From positions 379,501-443,500 of the forward strand of contig JAJHZJ010000252.1 of assembly GCA_023548195.1 (NCBI GenBank): a DNA stretch of 64,000 bases, in the 5' to 3' direction. The translations under genes and the position numbers were made by a program. This document shows positions 56,813-64,000 of the stretch, piece after piece. A model generated the notes under the pieces. That model saw only the letters and a list, made by a program, of their open reading frames with translations. It made no database searches and had not been told where the DNA came from. This DNA comes from Bettongia penicillata ogilbyi. Taxonomy: Eukaryota; Chordata; Mammalia; Diprotodontia; Potoroidae. Every line of letters begins with the position of its first letter. Position 1 is the first letter of the stretch.

Positions 56813-57309
56813 AATGGAATTTCAGGGAAAGACTGAATCAGAAAGACGAGAGTTGTTTAGATACTTGCTCCATCTTAGTTATTTGCTTGCTACCATCAAG
56901 GGAGCAAAGGAATGGTATAGATTGAGACTATCTCTATTTAGGAAAGAGCTAGTATTCAGTCAAATTATAAATTAGATGAAATTTATATCTGAGACCTCTC
57001 AGTTCCCCTTTCATTCACTTTCTCCCTTTCCATGGTGCCAAATCACTGGATGCCCAGAAACTCCATCAACACTGTCATTTAGTCCTTACCTCTGGTATAA
57101 ACCTTTCTCTTCATCTCATCATTCTTATCAGACCTCCTCTGAGCTAACTACCCCCTTTAGACAGACTTGATAAAACTCACCCCACACTGTGAATAAGTCA
57201 ATAATTCAATCTAGTTCAAAACAGTAAGTTAGACACTATAGGAATTTCTAAGCGGCTAAGATCCAAACCCCATGGAACTTAGTAGAAGGGTAGAGCAACA
57301 CACGAAACT
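56813..57309. other. Unassigned flank
   Basis: Pre-insertion sequence continuing the left flank at 53784; no repeat recognised. Confidence 0.45.
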
Positions 57310-57680
57310 AAAATTTTATTTTTTTATTTTAATTTTTAATATTTATTTTATTGTTAACTAATTCATTTGTTTAATAAGTATAATATCTTCAATATTAATT
57401 TATTTTAAAATTTTAATCTTTTCAAATATTCATTTAGTCAATAAGTTTAATATTTTCAAATATTAATTTAACTAAAAATTTAATGTTTTCACATATTAAT
57501 TAATTTTTATTTACATAGATTATATCATATATTTGCATGTAAATATAAATTCAATGTTATTTAAATAATTAATTGATTTGAATTTAATAAATATAATAGA
57601 ATAAGTTGGGTTATTTAATAAATTATCAAATTATTAATATTTAAATATGTCTTCATATTTATTTATCATTTATTTTGCAT
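57310..57680. repeat. Extremely AT-rich block with 33-34-bp tandem repeat
   Basis: About 370 bases at well over 85% A+T. Within it, units begin near 57347, 57381, 57414, 57448 and 57481 (period 33-34) on the pattern taat-ttttcaaatattaattta. The five copies are diverged from each other. No coding potential. Confidence 0.7.
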
Positions 57681-57684
57681 TTTT

Positions 57685-57835
57685 AAGATTATAAAGCACT
57701 TCTTCAGAACAACTTTGTGAGCTAGGTACTGCAAGCAATCCATTTTACAAAAGAGGAAATTGAGCTTTAAGAGAGTTGAACTAATTTATGCACACAGTAT
57801 ATAAAATAAGAGAGCTGCCAAAGAGAGTTGTAAGC
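57685..57835 (-). repeat. MIR-type SINE, antisense
   Basis: 'ttataaagcacttcttcaga', 'gtgagctaggtactgcaag' and 'ttacaaaagaggaaattgag'. Confidence 0.65.
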
Positions 57836-58074
57836 CAAGGACGAAGTGAGGCCTGAGGGTGGCAAGGTCATTAGAGAATGAAAAATCAGAGAAAGTTCCT
57901 CAGGGAGAAGACTTTTGAAGGAGACTTTAAAGAATAATTATCATTTCAATAGGTGAAAAAGTAAAGAACATGCCAGACTTGGGGAATGAGGCCAGCAAAG
58001 GCTGAATCCCATGAGAGAAAGGGGAAAACATGGAACCTATGAAGGCATCTTAAGGCTGGAAAGAGAGCTGCAAT

Positions 58075-58248
58075 GTCACACAGGAGATCTGAGTTTGAGT
58101 TCCAGTTTTGCCACCTTAACTCGTAAGTCAATATGCCAATCCCTTAACTGTGAAGTCTATTTCTCCATCTGTACAGTCCAAGGGTAATTAATCTTTATCA
58201 TTTATGGGTGTCTCTAGGATTGAGGCACTCTATAAATCAGTTCAAAGT
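58075..58248 (+). repeat. MIR-type SINE
   Basis: 'gagatctgagtttgagttcc', 'ttaactcgtaagtcaatatg' and 'ctctataaatcag'. Confidence 0.6.
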
Positions 58249-58643
58249 CAATCATTAAGTATTTACAAAGCCTCTACAATGTGCCAATCACTGTGCTGAG
58301 TGCCAGGGATACAAAACCAAACCAAAAAAGAATCCTTACCCTGAAGTAGCTCACATTCTTTTAGGGGTGAGAAAATACCTATATAAATATATAAACAATA
58401 AATATACAAAACATAAATATAAGATAGGGCACTAACAGTTGAGGAACAGCAGAAAAGACATCACAAAGATGACAATGCTTGATCTTCATCTTGAACGTAT
58501 AGACAAGGAGGGATTGCTTTCCTGGTCTAGGGAACAGACCATGCAAGGACCAGAGAAGGGAAATGGAGTGTTATGTGTAAGGAACAGGGAGAAGGCCCAT
58601 TTGTCTTGAATATAAAGTGTAGGAAAGGAATAATATCTGTCAG
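58249..58643 (-). repeat. L2 LINE, 3' part of a split copy
   Basis: Antisense terminus 'aagtatttacaaagcctcta', 'tgccagggatacaaaaccaa' and 'tagctcacattcttttaggg', then 'catgcaaggaccagagaagg' and 'gtgtaaggaacagggagaag'. The same L2 order resumes at about 60700. Confidence 0.8.
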
Positions 58644-58752
58644 TTATGAAATAAAAACATGCATTAAGTCACTTATGAAGTTCCAGGCACTGTCTTAAAT
58701 GCTATAGATACAAAGAAAAAAAAGGCCCTGCTGTCAAGCAGCTGATAGGAAA
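58644..58752 (-). repeat. L2 LINE 3' end, antisense
   Basis: 'ccaggcactgtcttaaatgc', then 'ccctgctgtcaagcagctga'. A second terminus inside the split L2. Confidence 0.7.
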
Positions 58753-59129
58753 ATTTTTCTGGGCTTCATTGATAGGTACGACTTCCAATCATACTTATCA
58801 ACCCACAGCAACATTTTAATAACCAATTTATTATATTCTTGAACCACAGATTCATAGAAAAAAAAAGCAGGCCCTAAGCAGCCTTTCCAGCAATCTTATA
58901 TAGGCTTAGTTACAAGGCAAAATAGATCCAGTGGAATTTTATAGAGGGCATATGGGACAGGAAAAGAATTACACATACAAGACTAGACCTCAGATGGAAA
59001 ACATCTTCATCAGGTAAAATTATGAAGTGCTCAGTAAACACTAGGGATATAACTTAAATTCTCAGCTTAACCATGAACACCTGAGCTATAGCTCATCTTA
59101 AGCAAATAAAAATAATAAACCTATGTGAA
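58753..59129. other. Unassigned interval
   Basis: Nothing recognised; part of the material separating the two L2 halves. Confidence 0.35.
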
Positions 59130-59272
59130 AGAGATAATGGGAGAAGATATCTGAGAGATGTGATAGGAAGGGAGAAGAGGAGGCTCTTGGCAAATGTCAA
59201 TTTTTTGGTATAGTAGGAAAGCTGAGAGGTGGGGGAGGGGTGCCATGAGAAGCTTGAGGAGAGAAGAAAAGT
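59130..59272 (-). repeat. L2 LINE fragment, antisense
   Basis: 'aggctcttggcaaatgtcaa' and 'gcttgaggagagaagaaaag' match an upstream L2 ORF2 segment, so this is a different copy from the neighbouring 3' ends. Confidence 0.5.
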
Positions 59273-59880
59273 TTTACAATAACTACTAGGTCTATATCCC
59301 AAAGAAATCAAAGAAAGATAAAGAGGACCTACATGTACAAAAATACTTATAGTAGCTCTTATATGTGTGTATGGAAGGAGGGCAAAGAGTTGGAAACTGA
59401 GGGAGTGCCCATCAATTAGAATATGACTGAATAAATTATATATATATATATATGAATGTGATGAAATATTGTTGTGCTGTAAGAAATGATGGAGATAATT
59501 TTAGAGAACCCTGACAATATTTGCATAAACTAATGCCAAGTGAAGTAAGCAGAACCAGTAGAATGATCCATCCAATGACAATGTTGCAAAGACAACTTTG
59601 AAAGACTTAGTAACTGAATAACACATTGACCAAGTCCAATTCCAGATGACTCATGCTGAAACTTGCTGTCCAGCTGCTGATACAGAAGTGAGGGACTCAG
59701 TGCAAATTGAGAGATTTTCTTTTTTTTTTCTTTTTAGATTTGGCCAATGTAGGACTTTGTTTTTCTTGGCTATACATTTTTATTACAATCAATTAAGGAA
59801 GAAGGGAGGTGGGAGGAAGCTCTCCATTTTTAAATACAATTTAATTTTTAAAAAATTTTCCCGCTCAAAAAGAGATTTGG
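59273..59880 (+). repeat. L1 LINE 3' end
   Basis: 'aggtctatatcccaaagaaa', 'ctacatgtacaaaaatactt', 'gagtgcccatcaattagaat' and 'gtgaagtaagcagaaccagt', then a T-rich and purine-rich 3' UTR. ORF2 is only a decayed C-terminal piece. Confidence 0.88.
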
Positions 59881-60284
59881 AATACCTATTGTTGTAAAAG
59901 CAGTAAATCGATCAGGGAGATAAAAACGTATTACTTTGCTGCAGCGAGGATCCATTTGAGACTGCGTAACATAATTATGTAGCGCTCCTTACCCAGCACC
60001 TGTAGTCATCATCCTGGGAATCAACCCTTGTGGAGATGCAGCCTGGGAACTGTTCTGGTAGGTGCCACTGCCACAGCTTCTATGACCCAGAAAGAAAAGT
60101 TCTTGCCACCAAAGTCCTTGGCACTATTGAATGGTTGAACATCCAAAATTAATATGCTTTTATCAGTGGAAATGGCATTAAAGAATGGTCATTACCATTT
60201 ATTTTGCTACTAAACCCTAAGAACCAAGGAACCTTTCCATATGACATATAGTTGAAAGTTTCCATTGGTTATCTCCACAATTAG
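59881..60284. other. Unassigned interval
   Basis: Nothing recognised. Confidence 0.35.
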
Positions 60285-60398
60285 AATATGAACTCCTTGA
60301 GAACAGGGACTATCTTACTTCTCTACATCTACCCCAGCACTTAGCACAGTGTTTATCACACAGTCAGCATTTAATAAATGCTTTATTCATTCATTCTC
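60285..60398 (+). repeat. L2 LINE 3' end
   Basis: 'atatgaactccttgagaaca', 'ccccagcacttagcacagtg' and 'agcatttaataaatgcttta'. Confidence 0.9.
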
Positions 60399-60699
60399 AT
60401 CCCTGTATGAAACTGAGGAAAAGTGGAAGATAGGTCACAGGAACTAAGTAGACTGAGGCCCTGGGAAGTTAAGGTATTTGAAGGAACATCAATATCTCTG
60501 TTGAAATTCCCTAGCAGGAAGTGGAATGGAGACACTGTGAATCAGGCCCTGAACTCATTTAGGAAGAAAGGAAAATGTCGTTAGGACCATAAATAGATGA
60601 TAGGACCCGAATGGGGTGATAAGTCTGAATAGTATAAACCTCAAAGAAATTTGGTGACAGAGGGAGAATATGTAAATAGTAATGGCAAGTAAAGAATGT
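60399..60699. other. Unassigned spacer
   Basis: Nothing recognised before the L2 resumes. Confidence 0.35.
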
Positions 60700-61372
60700 A
60701 TTCCAATTCCACCACCATGTGCAATGAGGCTGCAAAGGTATGTTGGGGCCAGACTGTGGTGAGCTTTAAAAGCCTAACAAAGGAATTTATATTTGATCCT
60801 AGTAACAATAATCACTGGAGTTTATTAAGTACCGTAATGGCATGGCCAAATCTTTCAAGGAAATCTGTAGAGTTGACCACTGTCAACTGGATTGGAGGAG
60901 GGAGATACTTGAAGCTGGGAGAACAATTAAGGAGTTCTTGCAATAGTCTAGATAAGAAGTGATGAGTTTGAGGTAAGGTTCTGACTGTGCGATTAGAGAG
61001 GAGCTGGAGGCAAGAGGTATTGTGGAAGTAGAGAAAGGAAGATTTGACAATTGATTGGACATACGAGGTAAGGAAATAGTCAAGGATAAGCTGAGGTTAT
61101 GAACACAGGAGCTTCAAAAAGTGGTGATTTCCTGAACAAAAAAAAAGGAAGGTTTGGAAGAAGGGCATTGAAATGAGTTGTTTTAGTGATGTTGGGTTTC
61201 AGAATTCTCCAGGACATTCAATTTGAAATATCTAATTAGAAGTTAATGATATGGTGCTGAAGCTCCTGTGTGAGATTATGCCTGTATGTATGTATAGATC
61301 TGGGAGTCATCTGTAGAGAGAAGATAATTAAACCTATGGGAACAAATGAGTTCACCAACAGAGAGCCCCCAC
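60700..61372 (-). repeat. L2 LINE, upstream part of the split copy
   Basis: 'gtatgttggggccagactgt', 'ttatatttgatcctagtaac', 'cttgcaatagtctagataag', 'tttgacaattgattggacat' and 'agatctgggagtcatctgta' follow in antisense L2 order, continuing where 58643 stops. Confidence 0.85.
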
Positions 61373-62060
61373 TGAGGATGTTTATTTTTACCAGACAGTC
61401 ATAGGATATATTTGTTGAAGTAAAAGACATTGAGTCACAAAGCATAGACAATAAAGAGACAGATGGAGGGCATCAACAAAGAGGTCACATCTAAAGCACA
61501 TGTGTGGCTAGGTAAAGCTGAAACCCTATCAATGTCCTCCGGGGACACCATTGCATGAAGATGAGCAGGGAACAACAGCACAGGGGTCTGAGTTAGGCTA
61601 GAAAATATCAGGCTCATCAATCAGAAGCCCAAGGTCCCAGGATGGGAGCTGACTTGCTGCCAGATCGGAAGTAGAAGATAGAATATACAAGTATGGCATA
61701 AAGATGGTGTGGGAACAGCAGTGTTATGTTGTCCCTATTATCTTTGCTGGTCATGTGGTCATGTTACTAAACTCTCTACTCCTAGGCTTGTCTCCTCAAG
61801 ACCACCCGCTGGCTATCTTGGTTCCTAGTTGTTGGCAGTATCTGGAAAGTCTTTCCCTGATAATAGCAGCCTGACAATTCTTTAGTCACAAACAAGCTTT
61901 TAAACCACCACAGTCCGTTAAATGTAACCAAACAAAAGCTAGGCAGAGTATCCTAAGGCTAACGTTAAGTATTGGCTTTGGATTTTCTGTATCTATTAAC
62001 TAAATCAAAATCCACATTCCCAGACAGTGTTGGAAATTCCTTGTAACTCCCATTTAACCC
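61373..62060. other. Unassigned interval
   Basis: Nothing recognised. Confidence 0.35.
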
Positions 62061-62695
62061 CTTATGGGGATTCCCATTCCCAAGTCCCATTTCTCTGTCA
62101 GAGAAATACAGGGAACTAAAATTATGAAATCCATTTCACTTCCAAGATTCTCTCAAAATTGGCACATTGGCCAATGGGACCATGTGCAGTATGCCCTTCC
62201 TGCTGCCAAACCATGTGGGGAGGATCTACTTCTAGAAATGTTGAATGAAGCAGAATGATAGTGCTGGGTTCTCTACTTAAGAACCTGCACAGAGATGACT
62301 GTTTCCAGTCCACTAAATGGGCAGTGAAGAAATTAGTTTTTTATTCACTACTGAACTAGAACTGGGAGTGCCTCCAAAAAATTTCTTGGGGGTAATTCAG
62401 AGGATCTGCTGTCATTTCCCAGGTGGGGAAGGGGCCTTGGGCCCTCTCTTACCCAGAATTGGCAGGAAACCTCAAGCATATGGTCCTGCTATTGTTTGTC
62501 TTTGTTGTGTTCTAATCTTTCCTGCCTTAGATTAAGGAGTGCTGAAAGTGGAACAGGATAGGCTGGACTTCGGGAGCTTCGAAAAGGTATTAGGAAATGT
62601 GTGTTTCCAGGAGCTGAGGCAAGGGATATTTTTTATACTCCTGTTCTTATTGTATCTTCTCAGTTAAGACCCCTTTTGTTAAAAATTAATTGGTG
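62061..62695. repeat. Unnamed LTR-like dispersed repeat, copy C
   Basis: 'ggccaatgggacca' to 'cttctagaaatg' aligns with copy B (13018-13110), and 'acctgcacagagatgactg' continues the alignment. The right limit is uncertain. 'aaaaattaattggtg' near the end recurs at about 39422. Confidence 0.45.
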
Positions 62696-62714
62696 TTCAT
62701 TGGTTAAATGATAT

Positions 62715-62992
62715 CAAGTGCTAGTCATTGGAAGGTAGCACAGCGGATAAGGAACTGTCCTTGAAATCCAGAGATTCAAATCTGGCCTCAGATGCTTATT
62801 TGTGACTCTCACCAACTCACTTAACTTCTCCACCTGAATCCCCTCATCTGTAAAATGGAGACAATGATAACAATACCTACCTTCCAGGGTTGTTGTCTAG
62901 ATCAAATTATATAATATTTAGGAAGCACTCTACAAACCTTAAAGCATTTTGTAAATCTACTACTATCTACCTCTACTATTACCACTGCTCCT
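62715..62992 (+). repeat. MIR/THER-type SINE, near complete
   Basis: 'ggtagcacagcggataagga', 'ttcaaatctggcctcagatg', 'ttccagggttgttgtctaga' and 'ctctacaaaccttaaagca', then 'ttttgtaaat'. Confidence 0.85.
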
Positions 62993-62997
62993 GCTCT

Positions 62998-63502
62998 GGT
63001 TCATTCGTCATTTTCAAAGAGGATCAACAAAATCACAATGTGATGGGTGATGTCTTGACTTTCATGTGAATTGGACTTAAGTGAGGCAGAGTTGTGCAAG
63101 TTCTTCAGCCTCACTTTCTTCCAGTCAGCAAAGTCGAATGACAAGACAAAAGTCAGGCATCAGAAGAAATTTTAAGTGCCCCACAGCCCCTTCTTCAGCC
63201 TCCGTCATGGCTATTGGAACAAATTGTTCTCAACTGCCCATCCAATCAGGGGAATTCTTCACATGCTTGGGATTTGACATCTCGCTAGCTAACTTAGCAA
63301 CAGGTTTGAAACCTGTCAATTATCATAAACCTGGTTTAACCCACCTGACAAATCAGTTTTACTGAGGTGTGGCCACTGTGCATGTTACAACTTCTTGGCT
63401 CACAGGAGAGAGCTGGGTGAAGGTGGACACTGAAGGGGATGAGCAGCCCTGTAAAGGACTCAGCAGCCCTCACACCAAAGGTACTAGCCCTCCCTGAAAT
63501 GG
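62998..63502 (-). repeat. RTE-like non-autonomous element, copy 2
   Basis: 'ttcattttcaaagaggatca' at the left and 'actagccctccctgaaa' at the right. 'ggacttaagtgaggcagagt', 'ggaattcttcacatgcttgg' and 'aggtgtggccactgtgcatg' lie between. Collinear with 2459-2992 over its full length, with the same ends. Confidence 0.65.
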
Positions 63503-63834
63503 CTATTGATATTGAGGGAGAACAATGAAATGAGAACTTTCACTGATACCATTAGAGAATGACATCTCTAATCCCTCTAGGGTAGTCCTAGAACCCTGAA
63601 GAGGTGGTGTAACCTTGCTCTGGGGGACTCAATTCATCAGTGAGATGATAAGGATTCTCCGAGTTTATAAAGGTTACACAAATAAATTTGAGTAAACACA
63701 AAACTAAGCTAGAAGAGCAAGGTCATTGATCTTCACATTTCTGTTCCACATTCCTGTTTTTATTAGATATTTCTATCATCAAAGGGAAAGCAAAATAAAA
63801 TAACCCTGACTTTTGCGTAGCATTCTGGTCAATG
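63503..63834. other. Unassigned spacer
   Basis: Nothing recognised. Confidence 0.35.
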
Positions 63835-63960
63835 AAAAGCCTCTGTCTCCCTATCCCTATAAAATTGGGACCATAATACTTATGTTATCTACCTTAGAAG
63901 ATTGTTATGAGGTAGGTGCTTTCCAAACCTTAAAATGCTATGTAAATGTGAATTATGCAT
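63835..63960 (+). repeat. MIR-type SINE 3' part
   Basis: 'aagattgttatgaggtaggt', then 'ttccaaaccttaaaatgcta'. Confidence 0.7.
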
Positions 63961-64000
63961 ATCGACTAGCCATTTCCTAGTCTGGTCTTCCAAAAACAAT

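Overview
The window reads as intergenic DNA from a marsupial genome. I found no host protein-coding gene, rRNA, tRNA or conserved exon. The marsupial call rests on the repeats: MAR1-type SINEs whose 3' half resembles an RTE retrotransposon tail, MON1-type SINEs ('...agtatctttgccaagaaaa...'), abundant L2, L3/CR1 and MIR/THER relics, and L1 copies matching the marsupial L1 type as I remember it. Family names are assigned from memory by reading the sequence, so subfamily names are tentative. Repeat boundaries are generally good to about 10-30 bases.

Layout. 1-5.1 kb: L3/CR1 relics (one about 1.2 kb on the minus strand, split by an RTE-like insertion), a MAR1 SINE with target-site duplications, two hAT-like relics and a 202-bp hAT MITE. 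5-15 kb: mostly unassigned AT-rich DNA with MIRs, microsatellites and two copies of an unnamed LTR-like repeat; a long GGAA tract lies at 14.8 kb. 15.7-18.5 kb: a SINE cluster and a striking inverted duplication (arms at 16624-16939 and 17610-17942). 19.8-23.15 kb: an L2 copy of about 2.8 kb on the plus strand, interrupted by a 0.6-kb insertion that holds a MON1 SINE. 23.5-34.2 kb: L3, L2, MON1, MIR, an RTE-like 3' end and several L1 ORF2 pieces on both strands, including a reverse-transcriptase remnant with a broken catalytic box. 35-40.8 kb: largely unassigned. 40.8-48.1 kb: MON1, an L1 fragment inverted in place, a 1.45-kb minus-strand L2 and further L1/L2 ends. 49.2-51.35 kb: a 5 x 108-bp minisatellite, an L1 3' end, and an L2 interrupted by a large CT/TA microsatellite. 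53.8-56.8 kb: the one intact element. 57.3-63.95 kb: an extremely AT-rich block with a 33-34-bp tandem repeat, a split minus-strand L2, another L1 3' end, a third LTR-like copy and a second copy of the RTE-like 0.5-kb element.

The most notable object is the 3.0-kb retrotransposon at 53800-56797. It has an L1-type 5' UTR with a YY1-like site at +12, an uninterrupted 368-codon ORF1 and a poly(A) tail, and it is flanked by perfect 15-bp target-site duplications. It has essentially no ORF2. This is the architecture of a half-L1 (HAL1), and its intact ORF1 and perfect duplications indicate a recent insertion. Its mobility would depend on reverse transcriptase supplied by another L1.
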